Positions 9,054-17,283 of a DNA stretch of 33,539 bases are shown piece after piece. Source of the DNA: DASZMJ01 sp035551935. GTDB taxonomy: Bacteria > Planctomycetota > Planctomycetia > Isosphaerales > Isosphaeraceae. The DNA lies in NCBI GenBank assembly GCA_035551935.1, contig DASZMJ010000563.1, forward strand, positions 1-33,539. Reading direction: 5' to 3'. Below the pieces are notes generated by a model, which was given only the letters and a program-made list of their open reading frames with translations, did not search any database and was not told the origin of the DNA. Position 1 is the stretch's first letter. Each line of letters starts with the position of its first letter. Made by a program: the position numbers and the translations under genes.

Positions 9054-10268
9054 ATGGGAAGGGTCGCGGGCCGGTCGGTTCGTCGGGTCGGGGTGGTCGT
9101 CCTCGTCGCCGTCGCCGTCGCCGTCGTCGCGCCCGCCCTCAAGGCCGAGGGCCAGGCGCGGGGACCGGGGCTCAAGAAGGGGACGGAGGTGATCCTGAAG
9201 TCGAAGGAGGTCTCCGTGCGGCTGGGCCAGAAGGTCGTCGCCACGGGGCAGGAGTACCGGATCTATCGCGTCGACCGCGTCGCCGACGGTCGGGCCTGGA
9301 TCAGTGCGGGCAAGTTGCGCGGCTGGGTCAAGCCGGCCGAGCTGCTGACGCTCGACCAGGCCATCGAGGTCGCCACCGCGCTGATCGAGCGGCAGCCGAC
9401 CGCGACCCTCCACGGCCATCGGGGCTACCTGAAGCTCCGCCTGCGCGACTACGACGGCGCGATCGCCGACTTCGACGAGGTGATCCGCCTCGACCCGAAG
9501 CTCGCGGTCGGCTACAACAACCGCGGTCAGGCCCGGATCCAGAAGAAAGAGTACGACGGCGCCCTCGCCGACTTCGACGAGGCCATCCGCCTCGACCCCA
9601 AGCTCGCCGTGGCGCACGACGGCCGGGGCACCGCCCACCTCGCCCGGCACGAGTACGATGCCGCCATCGCCGATTTCGACGCGGCCGTCAAGCTCGACCC
9701 CAACTTCGCCCAGGCATACAGCGACCGCGCCGTGGCGTATTACGCCCAGGGCGAGAACGCTCGCGCCCTGCCCGACGCCGAGCAAGCCGTCCGCCTCGAC
9801 CCCTCCAGCACCCGGGCGATCCAGAGCCGGGGCGCCATCCGGGACGAGCTGGGGGACTACGCCGGCGCCCTGGCCGACTTCGACGCGGCCATCAAGCTCG
9901 ACCCGGCCTTCGCCGTGCCCTACGGCGCCCGCGCCTGGATCTGGGCGACCTGCCCTGTGGCCAAGTACCGCGACGGCAAGAAGGCCGTCCAATCGGCGAC
10001 CCGCGGCTGCGAACTGGGCAAGTGGAAGGACTTCAACCTGCTCCACGAGCTCGCCGCCGCCCGCGCCGAGGCCGGCGACTTCGACGCGGCCGTCAAGTGG
10101 GTCACCAAGGCCCTCGAGCTCGCCCCGGAACAGGACGCCTCCCCGAAGCGGCTGGCCCTCCTCCGCGAATGCCTCGACCACTACCGCGCCAAGAAGCCGT
10201 TCCGCACCGAGCCCCACCCGGGTCGCTCTCCGGGCGGGCCCGGCGGCTCGGCCAACCCCGGTCACTGA
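9054..10268 (+). CDS. Exported SH3-like/TPR-repeat protein
   Basis: A 404-residue protein. The ATG at 9054 is chosen because GGAGGGGG at 9038-9045 sits at good spacing; an upstream TTG at 9036 would add six residues. An N-terminal signal or anchor (VVVLVAVAVAVVAPAL) is followed by an SH3-like segment (GTEVILKSKEV...ISAGKLRGWV), then at least five tetratricopeptide repeats of the type YDGAIADFDEVIRLDPK between about residues 110 and 300, and degenerate repeats to about 380. TPRs bind other proteins; SH3-like modules in exported bacterial proteins often bind cell wall or peptides. It probably acts as a scaffold outside the cytoplasm. The tail is Pro/Gly-rich. A 14-bp hairpin follows 66 bases after the stop. 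Confidence 0.88.
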   Translation: MGRVAGRSVRRVGVVVLVAVAVAVVAPALKAEGQARGPGLKKGTEVILKSKEVSVRLGQKVVATGQEYRIYRVDRVADGRAWISAGKLRGWVKPAELLTLDQAIEVATALIERQPTATLHGHRGYLKLRLRDYDGAIADFDEVIRLDPKLAVGYNNRGQARIQKKEYDGALADFDEAIRLDPKLAVAHDGRGTAHLARHEYDAAIADFDAAVKLDPNFAQAYSDRAVAYYAQGENARALPDAEQAVRLDPSSTRAIQSRGAIRDELGDYAGALADFDAAIKLDPAFAVPYGARAWIWATCPVAKYRDGKKAVQSATRGCELGKWKDFNLLHELAAARAEAGDFDAAVKWVTKALELAPEQDASPKRLALLRECLDHYRAKKPFRTEPHPGRSPGGPGGSANPGH

Positions 10269-10334
10269 AGTCGGGACGACCCACGGGCGGAGGAATCCCG
10301 GGCTCCTCCGGGATCGCGGGGATGGAACGTGCTC

Positions 10335-10381
10335 CGTCGTGGCCCGACCGCGGACCGATTTCGGGCCGTCGGGCCACGACG
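10335..10381. terminator. 14-bp hairpin after the TPR gene
   Basis: Perfect inverted repeat with arms at 10335-10348 and 10368-10381 and a 19-base loop. It is 66 bases beyond the TPR stop and at the outer edge of repeat copy A, so it is either the gene's terminator (no T-run) or part of the repeat. Confidence 0.55.
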
Positions 10382-10940
10382 AACGACAAGCCTTCCGGAT
10401 AATCCCGTATCCGTGAGGTTTTCCTTGCCGGTTTTCGGCGCGGATTCCAACTGAGTGGGTAGAGGCCGCTCGCGGGGGGTCTTGTGCGCGCCCCGACCGT
10501 GGGCGTCCTCGAATCCCCGAGCCACGACGATGCCCCGAGACTCGAAGAAAACCGCGACGACGACCATTCCCCTCGCGCCGAACGAACCCAACGCGCCCAG
10601 GCCCGGAGAGACGAAACAAAGCCACTTCGACCCGCGCCGGCGCTCGACGGAGCCGAGGCGCCGGCGCCGAACGAACCCACGGGACTCTGGGGGAAGTGGG
10701 AGAGATTGTCGACAAGGACGGGATGCGACCCTGCGCGAATCAAAGCCACTTGGGGCCGACCTCGGCGCGGAACGAAGTGACTCCAGGGGTCCGCATCGGA
10801 AAAAACGTACCCATTCGCGCCCCCGCGGCGCCGAACGAACCCACGGGATTCTGGAGAAGCCGGGGAGAGTTTGCCGACGCCCGTCCCGGCGCGGAACGAA
10901 GCCACTTCGAGCGTGAGGAGATCCCGGTTTGTGCCAGTGC
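10350..10940 (+). repeat. Composite non-coding repeat, copy A
   Basis: Occupies most of a 958-base gene-free interval. A leader (10419-10540) contains CGCGAGCGGCCTCTACCC (as its complement) and is about 85% identical by eye to the leader of copy B. After it come ordered blocks: head GCGCCGAACGAACCCA at 10575, 10664 and 10828; tail (consensus GGCGCGGAACGAAGCCACTTCG and close variants such as CGAAACAAAGCCACTTCG) at 10612, 10733, 10764 and 10888; and a degenerate half-head AAAAACGTACCCA at 10801. Order: H T H T T h H T. A further degenerate head lies at 11032-11045. Weak similarity to B continues on both sides, to about 10350 and 10940. Apparent ORFs across it are not conserved in frame with copy B. 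Confidence 0.85.
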
Positions 10941-11226
10941 CGAAGCGATACAAGAAACTGACGACTTGCGTCGACACGGTCGTCTCATCTGAATCCGGAA
11001 GTGTTTTCAAGAAAGAAAGTTACGGTTCGTTTTCCGAACGAACCCACCGCCGAAGTCTCGTTCCAGATGTCGACTCGGGGTCCCAGCAGCGAGGACCTTT
11101 ACCCCACCGACGAGAGACAAGTGGAACGAGGGGGGCTGTAAAATGGGGGGACAAAAGGAAGAGAGGACTCTGGACGAATGCCGAAAATGAAGGGGAAAAA
11201 TCGCATCGTCGAAAGAGGTGCAGAAT

Positions 11227-11733
11227 ATGGCGACAAAACGGGCTGGGTCAAAGACAGCGAATGGAGTACCGGCGGCGAGTGGGTCGCCGCCGTGGACGAA
11301 TGTGGTCTTGCTGGCGGGGGCGGTGGGGTATGGGTTGTGGCTTTTAGTGAATCGGGGGAGGATGTCGTGGCCGCCGCGGGAATTGCTGGCGGGGGCGACG
11401 ACGCTGGCGGGGTGCCTGGCGCTGGTGGGGCCGTTGGTGCTGGGGAGGAAAGAGTCGACGGATGGGGGATTGGGGGAGTTGATCTGGCTGTCGGGGGGCC
11501 TGCTCGTTTGGGTCTTCGACCTGGCGGCGGCGGCGCGGGGGCGTTGGCGGGGGACGTCGTGGGCGACCCCCCTGGACGTCCAGTTCATGGGCCTCATCGT
11601 CCTGGCCGTCGCCCTGGCCGGCTGGCGCCTGAGGGGAGGCTCGAAGTCGTGGTCGTGGACCAACGTCACCGGCTGGCTCCTGGGCGCCTTCTGGATCGGC
11701 ATGGCCCTGGAGAAGGTGCTGAGTGTGGAGTAA
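11227..11733 (+). CDS. Small four-helix membrane protein, unknown
   Basis: A 168-residue protein from the ATG at 11227, with GAGGTG at 11215-11220 as ribosome site; a GTG three codons earlier is possible. Four hydrophobic segments are visible: NVVLLAGAVGYGLWLLV, LLAGATTLAGCLALVGPLVL, LIWLSGGLLVWVFDLA and a C-terminal pair around FMGLIVLAVALAG and WLLGAFWIGMAL. No conserved catalytic motif or known family is recognised. The overlapping frame from 11178 is low-complexity Gly/Ala and rejected. It begins just downstream of repeat copy A and ends in a nested hairpin. Confidence 0.7.
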   Translation: MATKRAGSKTANGVPAASGSPPWTNVVLLAGAVGYGLWLLVNRGRMSWPPRELLAGATTLAGCLALVGPLVLGRKESTDGGLGELIWLSGGLLVWVFDLAAAARGRWRGTSWATPLDVQFMGLIVLAVALAGWRLRGGSKSWSWTNVTGWLLGAFWIGMALEKVLSVE

Positions 11734-11799
11734 CGAGTGCGGAGTGGAGACGTCGCGAGGGCTCGGCGAGGGGGCCTGGGCTCGCGACTCCGCACTCGT
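11733..11799. terminator. Nested hairpin after the membrane-protein gene
   Basis: A 13-base perfect inverted repeat, ACGAGTGCGGAGT at 11733-11745 with its complement at 11787-11799, encloses a second stem (CGCGAG with CTCGCG). The right arm's ACTCCGCACT is immediately repeated and followed by TTTT, giving a rho-independent-like end. Confidence 0.6.
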
Positions 11800-11893
11800 G
11801 ACTCCGCACTTTTCCTCCGACCCTTGACGCCCCCGGCGGGGGCGATTAGCCTCGATTTTGAGTGAACGGGCGAAGGCAACGGGAGCGAGCAAC

Positions 11894-12757
11894 GTGGCGA
11901 ACGAAACCCAAGGGCCGACGGCGATCGAGCCGAAGCCGACGGCGGTGGCGGTCGATAAGCCGGCGATCGAGAACGAGTTGCCGGCGTATCGGGCGATCCA
12001 CCCGCTGGCGGTCATCGCGCTGGTGCTCGGGTGCATCTCGGCCCTGAGCTTCGCCGACCTCGGCTTCCTGGCGGCGGCGGTCGCGGCAGTGGTCGTTGGG
12101 CTGGTCGCCGATCGGAAGATCCGCAAGATGTCGGACGTGCTGACGGGCCAGAGGCTCGCCCGCGCGGGGATCGCGCTGGGGGCCGTCTGCGGCCTGTCGG
12201 CCTACACCTACTCGACCGTCGGCAGCTTCCTCCTGCAACGCGAGGCGGCCCGGTTCGCCCGGCAGTATGTCGACGACGTCTTCCCCGCCGCCGGCGGTGC
12301 CAGGGGGGGCGGCGACGCGGGCAAGGGGTCGCCGGTCGCGACGGCCGTCTGGTACCAGTTGCCGCCGGAGAACCGGAAGGGGCTCTCGCCGAACGGGGCG
12401 ATCGAGATGCTCCGCCGCGCCGGGGCGGACACCTACGAGCTCCAGACCCGTTCGGTGCGGACGATCCAGGATCGGCTCCACGCCGACCCGGTCCATCAGC
12501 GGATCGAGTTCGTCACGATCGAGCGGGTCGGCTATGACGGCATCAAGCCCAAGGCGCAGGCCCTCCTGCGGGTCGCCGGCCCGCCCCTCGAGAAGTTCCC
12601 CGAGGCCCAGGAGTTCGCCCTGCTCCTCCTCGAGGGCGAGCGCCACGGCGGCGGCCGGATCAACTGGCACGTCGAGGGGGTCGCCTACCCCTACAAGCCC
12701 TACTCCTACGTGCCCAAGCCGGAGCCGGTCGACGACGGGCACGGGCACGGGCATTGA
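11894..12757 (+). CDS. Two-helix membrane protein with DUF4190-like region
   Basis: A 287-residue protein if started at the GTG at 11894, which has GGGAG about 9 bases upstream; the TTG at 11858 would give 299 residues but lacks a ribosome site. Residues about 35-110 hold two hydrophobic helices around a short basic loop (VIALVLGCISALSFADLGFL, then RLARAGIALGAVCGLSAYTYS), the pattern of DUF4190 membrane domains. The remaining 150 residues are soluble, probably periplasmic, with no recognised fold, and end in GHGHGH, which could bind metal. It is convergent with the glycosyltransferase gene; function unknown. Confidence 0.75.
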   Translation: MANETQGPTAIEPKPTAVAVDKPAIENELPAYRAIHPLAVIALVLGCISALSFADLGFLAAAVAAVVVGLVADRKIRKMSDVLTGQRLARAGIALGAVCGLSAYTYSTVGSFLLQREAARFARQYVDDVFPAAGGARGGGDAGKGSPVATAVWYQLPPENRKGLSPNGAIEMLRRAGADTYELQTRSVRTIQDRLHADPVHQRIEFVTIERVGYDGIKPKAQALLRVAGPPLEKFPEAQEFALLLLEGERHGGGRINWHVEGVAYPYKPYSYVPKPEPVDDGHGHGH

Positions 12758-12852
12758 GGACGGGGGGGAGGACAGATCGCAGGGGACGGATGGCAGAGGA
12801 CGAAGGACAGAGGATAAAAGAGAATATTTTAGAATAATATTATAAAAACAAA
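12758..12852. other. AT-rich convergent intergenic spacer
   Basis: Between two convergent stops. The left half is a purine-rich run with repeated GGACAGA/GGACGA words; the right half (about 12818-12852) is an abrupt AT-only patch with AATATT palindromes and A/T runs, which can serve as a bidirectional terminator for both genes. Confidence 0.5.
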
Positions 12853-14031
12853 TCAAGATCCGGCGACGCGGGAGCGTTCGGGCTCGGCGGGGGCGAAGAT
12901 GGTGGAGCTGTCGCCGAGGATGGTGAGGTAGCGGCGGCGGAGGGCGCCGTGGATGGCGTCCCAGGTCTGGGAGGCGGCGAAGGCGCGGGCGCCGTCGGCG
13001 AGTCGGCGGCGGCGGTCGCGGTCGTCGATTAGGGCGACCAGGGTCGCGGCGAACGTCGCGGGGGGCTCGGCCGGCTCGACGAGCTCGCCGTTCTGGCCGG
13101 GTCGGACGGTGTCGCCGGGGCCGCCGGCGCGGACGGCGACGACGGGCAGGCCGGAGGCCATGGCCTCGAGCACGACGTTGCCGAAGGTCTCGGTCAGGCT
13201 GGCGAAGGCGAAGAGGTCGGCGGCGGCGTAGTGGTCGGCCAGGTCGTCGCCGGTCTTGTAGCCGACGAACCGGGCCGACTCGCCGAGCTGGCGGCGGAGG
13301 TCGGGCAGCGCCGGGCCGTCGCCGACGATCAGCAGCCGGGCCGCGGGCCGCTCGGCGACGACGGCCGCCAGCGCCGCGCCGAGGTAGCCGATGTTCTTCT
13401 CGGCGGCGATCCGGCTGACGTGGCCGATGACCACGTCGTCGGGTCCGAATCCCAGCGCCGCGCGGACGGCCTTGCGGCCGGGCCGGTCGGGCCGGAAGGT
13501 GGCCGCGTCGACCCCGCGGGGCCAGAGCACCAGGCGCTCGAAGCCGCGGTCGCGGAGGTCGTGCAGGGTGGTCGGCGAGGGGACGTAGGTCTCGATGGTC
13601 TTGTTGTGGAACCAGCGGAGGTAGCGCCAGATGGTGCCGCGGGTCCAGCCGACGCGGTAGTGGGAGGAATACTGGTCGAAGTTGGTGTGGAAGCTCGAGA
13701 CGACCGGCAGCTTGCGACGCAGGGCGTGCCGCAGGAGGCTCAGGCCCAGGGTCGCCTCGGTGGCGACGTGGACGAGGTCGGGGGCGAAGGCGTCGAGGGC
13801 GCGTCGGGTCGAGCCGAAGGGGGGCAAGGGGAGCCTCAGCTCCTTGTAGAACGGCAGGCTGACGGCGCGGACGAGGCGGTGGTGCTCGGCGGCCGGGGGC
13901 GTGCCGTAGTCGGGGTGGACGACCTGGACGACGTCGCCGGCCGCGGTCAGCACGCGCGCCAGCTCGCCCAAGGTCCGGGAGACCCCGTTGACCTGGGGGG
14001 CGAACGTCTCGGTCACCAGCGTCACGCGCAT
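12853..14031 (-). CDS. GT4-family glycosyltransferase
   Basis: A 392-residue GT-B-fold enzyme that transfers a sugar from a nucleotide donor with retention. The N-terminal acceptor domain opens with TETFAPQVNGVSRTLGEL, typical of GT4 enzymes that build glycolipids such as mannosyl- or glucosyl-diacylglycerol. The C-terminal donor domain shows GHVSRIAAEKN, LLIVGDGP, and the E-x7-E motif ETFGNVVLE, where the two Glu contact the donor. No signal or membrane helix, so cytosolic or peripheral. The acceptor is unknown. It is separated from the extracellular-protein gene upstream by a strong hairpin and is therefore probably transcribed on its own. Confidence 0.92.
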   Translation of the reverse strand: MRVTLVTETFAPQVNGVSRTLGELARVLTAAGDVVQVVHPDYGTPPAAEHHRLVRAVSLPFYKELRLPLPPFGSTRRALDAFAPDLVHVATEATLGLSLLRHALRRKLPVVSSFHTNFDQYSSHYRVGWTRGTIWRYLRWFHNKTIETYVPSPTTLHDLRDRGFERLVLWPRGVDAATFRPDRPGRKAVRAALGFGPDDVVIGHVSRIAAEKNIGYLGAALAAVVAERPAARLLIVGDGPALPDLRRQLGESARFVGYKTGDDLADHYAAADLFAFASLTETFGNVVLEAMASGLPVVAVRAGGPGDTVRPGQNGELVEPAEPPATFAATLVALIDDRDRRRRLADGARAFAASQTWDAIHGALRRRYLTILGDSSTIFAPAEPERSRVAGS

Positions 14032-14112
14032 CGCGGGGCCCCGATCGCCGGGGGTGGTCCCCGCCCGGCGGGGCCATCATACCCGGGCGGGCGCGGCCGC
14101 GTCGATTCGGTC

Positions 14113-14148
14113 CCCGGCCGGCGGCCCAAAAAGTGGCCGCCGGCCGGG
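14113..14148 (-). terminator. Hairpin terminating the extracellular-protein gene
   Basis: Arms of at least 13 perfect bases (14114-14126 and 14135-14147) with an 8-base loop containing a T-run on the minus strand, starting 13 bases after the stop at 14161. Confidence 0.65.
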
Positions 14149-14160
14149 ACAGGGCGCGGC

Positions 14161-15801
14161 TCAGAAGAAGATGCCGCCGAAGCCGAAGCCGGTGTTGTTG
14201 AACGGGGCGTTGAAGACGCCGAACCCATTGCCGAAGCCCAGGCCGAGCCCGGGGGTGGTCAGGCTGGGCAGCGCGGTGGTCGTGACGAACGGGCCCATGC
14301 CGCCGAAGCCGAAGAACGGGTTCGTGGCGGTCGCGGTGAAGCCGAAATTGGGCGTAAAGGTGAAGCCGTTGAAGAGCAGCGGGACCCCGGAGGTCGTGCC
14401 GAAACCAGTGAAGCCGGGGACGTTGATGAAGCCGCCGAGGCCGGTGCCGGTGATCGTGCCGGTGCCGGTGAAGCCGGGGACGGTGACGTTCCCACCGAGG
14501 GCCTGCGCGGTGGTGACGGTGGGGTCGCCGGCGGGGGACGTCGGGATGCCGGCCGAGACGCCGGTGTTGACGCTGTTGCCCATTCTCGCGCCGGTGATCG
14601 CGGCCGCCACGCCGGTGCCTGGGCTCCTGGAGTGTGCGGCGGTCATCGCCCGAGCCCGCCGGAAGTCGCGCGCCTGGGCTGCGACGAACAGGTCGAAGGC
14701 ACCCTGGACGAGCGAGGCGTCGTAGAGTCGCACGGAGTTGATCGTCGACTCGAGGGCCGAGGAGATCGCGGCGCTTGTCGCCAGCGAGAAGCCGGCGGGG
14801 CTCGCATTGGCGCCGGGGGCGGCGGTCAATTGCTGGGCCAGCCCGCCGTACTGCGTGCTGCCGATCCGGGCCCGGAGGAACGTCGTCAGCAGGGTCGCCC
14901 CGCCCGTCGGCGCGCCGACCGCCGCGACGACCTGCTGCGCGAGCGTCGCGGTCAGTTGCTGGGTCGCCGCGTTGTAGGCGGCGACGTCCCCCTGGGCGTT
15001 GTTGAAGGTCCCGCCGCCGCCGGCGACGCCGAGGTAGTTGGCCCGGACCTGGTCGTACTGGTTGACGAAGTTGGTGAACGCCTGGTAGACGTTGCCGAGC
15101 ACCTGGTCGGTCACCGACTGCTGCTGCTGCTGTGTGCCGCCGGGGTTGGTGCCGACGGTGCTCGACAGCTTGCCGAAGGCGAGCTGGCCGCTGAAGAAGG
15201 CGTTGCCCACCTGGAACAGCGCCGCGTCGTAGAGCTGGACCGAGCTGGTCGTCGCGTTCAGGGCGTTGGTGATCGCCTGCTCGGAAATCTGGAAGAAGTC
15301 CCCCGAATTCAGGCCGTTGGTGCCGACGGCCGGGATCGACAGCAGGTCGTTGGCGAGCCCCCCGCCTTGCGTGCCGCCGAGGCGGGCCTGGAGGTAGGGC
15401 AAGAGCAGGCCGCCGCCGCCGCCGGGCGAGTTGACGATCGCCAGCACCTGCTGCGTCAGCGTGGCGACGAGCTGCGAGGTCGTCTGCTGATAGGTCGTCA
15501 GCGCGTCGGTGGCCGCGGTCGAGGTGGTGCTGTCGGGCAGGGCCTTCGTCGTGGTCGTCGGGGCGAGGCTCGTGAAGTAGGCGTCCCGCGCCTGGCGATA
15601 CTGGGTCGCGAAGTTCGAGAACGCCTGGTCCACCTGGCCGAGCACCTGGTCGACCAGCGTCTGCTGTTGCTGCGGCGTCTGGCCCGTGGTCACCGGCGTG
15701 GCCGCCATCGCCGAGAGGCTGGCGGCGGAGCTCATGACGGTCCGGTCCTCGAGGGCGTCGAGGCCGACGGGGCGGAAGCGGTAGTTGCGTCGACTCCTCA
15801 T
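14161..15801 (-). CDS. Planctomycete extracellular protein with internal duplication and Phe/Gly-rich tail
   Basis: A 546-residue protein; ATG at 15801 with GAGGAG nine bases upstream. The N-terminus RPVGLDALEDRTVMSS matches the planctomycete extracellular export motif (Planc_extracel), so it is probably exported despite lacking a classical signal peptide. Residues 44-204 and 224-375 are an internal duplication: DQVLGQVDQAFSNF at 51 matches DQVLGNVYQAFTNF at 232, YLQARLGGTQGGGLA matches FLRARIGSTQYGGLA, and VQLYDAALFQ matches VRLYDASLVQ. Both copies are preceded by a Gln run. Each unit is probably a helical bundle. Residues about 430-546 are Gly/Thr/Phe-rich, with repeated VPGFTG and FGFGG and the end FGFGGIFF. 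Likely a structural surface or matrix protein; no enzyme motif. Confidence 0.85.
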   Translation of the reverse strand: MRSRRNYRFRPVGLDALEDRTVMSSAASLSAMAATPVTTGQTPQQQQTLVDQVLGQVDQAFSNFATQYRQARDAYFTSLAPTTTTKALPDSTTSTAATDALTTYQQTTSQLVATLTQQVLAIVNSPGGGGGLLLPYLQARLGGTQGGGLANDLLSIPAVGTNGLNSGDFFQISEQAITNALNATTSSVQLYDAALFQVGNAFFSGQLAFGKLSSTVGTNPGGTQQQQQSVTDQVLGNVYQAFTNFVNQYDQVRANYLGVAGGGGTFNNAQGDVAAYNAATQQLTATLAQQVVAAVGAPTGGATLLTTFLRARIGSTQYGGLAQQLTAAPGANASPAGFSLATSAAISSALESTINSVRLYDASLVQGAFDLFVAAQARDFRRARAMTAAHSRSPGTGVAAAITGARMGNSVNTGVSAGIPTSPAGDPTVTTAQALGGNVTVPGFTGTGTITGTGLGGFINVPGFTGFGTTSGVPLLFNGFTFTPNFGFTATATNPFFGFGGMGPFVTTTALPSLTTPGLGLGFGNGFGVFNAPFNNTGFGFGGIFF

Positions 15802-15923
15802 GGATGAGGGCTCCTCTGTTCGAGTTGATCACGGGAGGGCGGTGCGGGGACCGGGCCCCGGGCGCGGGGAGCGGACGCGGCGCGGTTCCCGGCCCGCGCG
15901 GGCGTCACGAGCACGGCCCCGCG

Positions 15924-15944
15924 ACGACCCGCGTCGCGGGTCGT
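15924..15944. repeat. 21-base near-perfect palindrome upstream of the extracellular-protein gene
   Basis: ACGACCCGCG, one central base, then its complement. It lies 123 bases upstream of the gene start at 15801, inside a 279-base spacer without a gene. A one-base centre makes it unlikely as an RNA hairpin; a dimeric regulator site or a chance GC palindrome are both possible. Confidence 0.4.
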
Positions 15945-16043
15945 GGCGCGATCCCTTGGCCCTGATAGACCGGCAATTCCCGGTCCAAACTGGAGAAGAT
16001 GGAGAGGTTTTCTCGGCCAGAGGTGTGCAAACGATCGGGCGAC

Positions 16044-16076
16044 GTCGAGCGGGGCCGGTCCCCGGCCCCGCTCGAC
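16044..16076 (-). terminator. Terminator hairpin after mqnE
   Basis: Perfect 15-base arms, GTCGAGCGGGGCCGG at 16044-16058 and complement at 16062-16076, with a 3-base loop, 4 bases beyond the mqnE stop. Very stable, no T-run. It closes the four-gene minus-strand cluster. Confidence 0.7.
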
Positions 16077-16080
16077 CCCG

Positions 16081-17229
16081 TCAGGCGCCCGAGGCGGCCG
16101 GCGCCGGCGTGGTGATCCGCTCGCGGGCCTCCCAGCGCGACCCGTCGCGCTCGACGCGGCGGTAGAGCGTGTCGCGCTCGATCGGCTCCCGCCCGGCCTC
16201 CGCGATCAGGCGGCGGATCTCGGCGACGCTGACCTCCTGCGGCGTCTCGGCCCCGGCCTCGTGATAGATCTTCTCATGAACGACCGTGCCGTCGAGGTCG
16301 TCGGCCCCGAACGCCAGGGCCACCTGCGCCGTCTTGATCCCGAGCATCACCCAGTAGGCCTTGATGTGCGGGAAGTTGTCGAGCATCAAGCGGCTGATGG
16401 CCATCGTCTTGAGGTCCATCACCGCCGACGGCTTGGGGATGTCTTCCATCCGCGAGTTGTCGGGGTGGAACGCCAGGGGGATGAACGTCTGGAAGCCGCC
16501 GGTCTCGTCCTGGAGCTCGCGGAGGCGGACGAGGTGGTCGATCCGATGGATCGGGCGGTCGATGTGGCCGTAGAGCATCGTCGCGTTCGAGTTCAGCCCG
16601 AGCCGGTGCGCCGTGCGGTGGACCTCGAGCCAGGTCTCGGTCGACGCCTTCGCGCCGCAGATCTTCTCGCGGACCTCGGGGTGGAAGATCTCCGCCCCGC
16701 CGCCCGGCAGGCTCCCCAGGCCGGCCTCGACCAGCCGCCCCAGGACCTCGCGGATCGACAGCCGGGCGATCTTCGCGAAGAACTCGATCTCGACGGCCGT
16801 ATACGCTTTCACGTGAATCTCTGGGGCGGCGTCCTTGACCCAGCGCACGACGTCGACGTAGTACTCGAACGGCAGCTTGTGATGCAGGCCGCCGACGATG
16901 TGCAGCTCGGTGGCGCCGCGGCCGTGGGCCTGCATCGCGCGCCCGCGGACCTGGGCCTCGTCCATCACGTAGGCGCGGTCCTCGTCGAGGTCGGCGCGGA
17001 AGGCGCAGAAGTCGCACTTGTAGACGCAGACGTTCGTCGGATTGATATGGGTATTGACGTTATAATACGCGCGATTGCCGTTGGAACGCTCGCGGACGAG
17101 GTTGGCCAGCGCGCCGACCTCGAAGAGGTCGTGCGACTCCTCGAGCGCCAGGCCGTCGTCGACGTCGAGGCGACGGCCCGCCTCGACCTTCTCCCGGATC
17201 GCCCGCAACCGCGCCGAGTCGCTCGCCAT
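16081..17229 (-). CDS. mqnE: Aminofutalosine synthase, radical SAM (MqnE)
   Basis: A 382-residue cytosolic enzyme of the futalosine route to menaquinone. MqnE adds the radical from S-adenosylmethionine to 3-[(1-carboxyvinyl)oxy]benzoate to give aminofutalosine. The radical SAM cluster motif CVYKCDFC is at Cys68, Cys72 and Cys75; other family blocks are NINPTNVC-like NTHINPTNVC, ELHIVGGLHHKLPFEYY, SLPGGGAEIF, NSNATMLYGHID and PLAFHPDNS. This wording of blocks separates it from MqnC. ATG at 17229 is preceded by AAAGGG. It starts 54 bases after the upstream glycosyltransferase and is the last gene of the cluster; no other mqn gene is in the window. Its presence implies menaquinone-based respiration via futalosine. 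Confidence 0.94.
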   Translation of the reverse strand: MASDSARLRAIREKVEAGRRLDVDDGLALEESHDLFEVGALANLVRERSNGNRAYYNVNTHINPTNVCVYKCDFCAFRADLDEDRAYVMDEAQVRGRAMQAHGRGATELHIVGGLHHKLPFEYYVDVVRWVKDAAPEIHVKAYTAVEIEFFAKIARLSIREVLGRLVEAGLGSLPGGGAEIFHPEVREKICGAKASTETWLEVHRTAHRLGLNSNATMLYGHIDRPIHRIDHLVRLRELQDETGGFQTFIPLAFHPDNSRMEDIPKPSAVMDLKTMAISRLMLDNFPHIKAYWVMLGIKTAQVALAFGADDLDGTVVHEKIYHEAGAETPQEVSVAEIRRLIAEAGREPIERDTLYRRVERDGSRWEARERITTPAPAASGA

Positions 17230-17283
17230 GTCGGACCCTTTCCCTTCGTGCCCGGGCCGGTCGGCCCGATCGTCCCCAAGAGT

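Noticed and set aside
10575..10910. CRISPR array interpretation of the repeats
   Set aside because: Two different alternating blocks, uneven spacing and no cas genes; the VapD-like gene is not Cas2.
10455..10992. Several ORFs within repeat copy A
   Set aside because: The repeat blocks appear in different frames and the same blocks in copy B are shifted by non-triplet indels, so protein coding is unlikely.
11178..11801. 207-residue frame overlapping the small membrane protein
   Set aside because: Gly/Val low-complexity product; the 11227 frame has a ribosome site and four clean membrane helices.
14161..14500. FG-rich tail as a nucleoporin-like domain
   Set aside because: Phe/Gly low complexity alone is not evidence of a pore protein; an exported matrix protein explains it as well.
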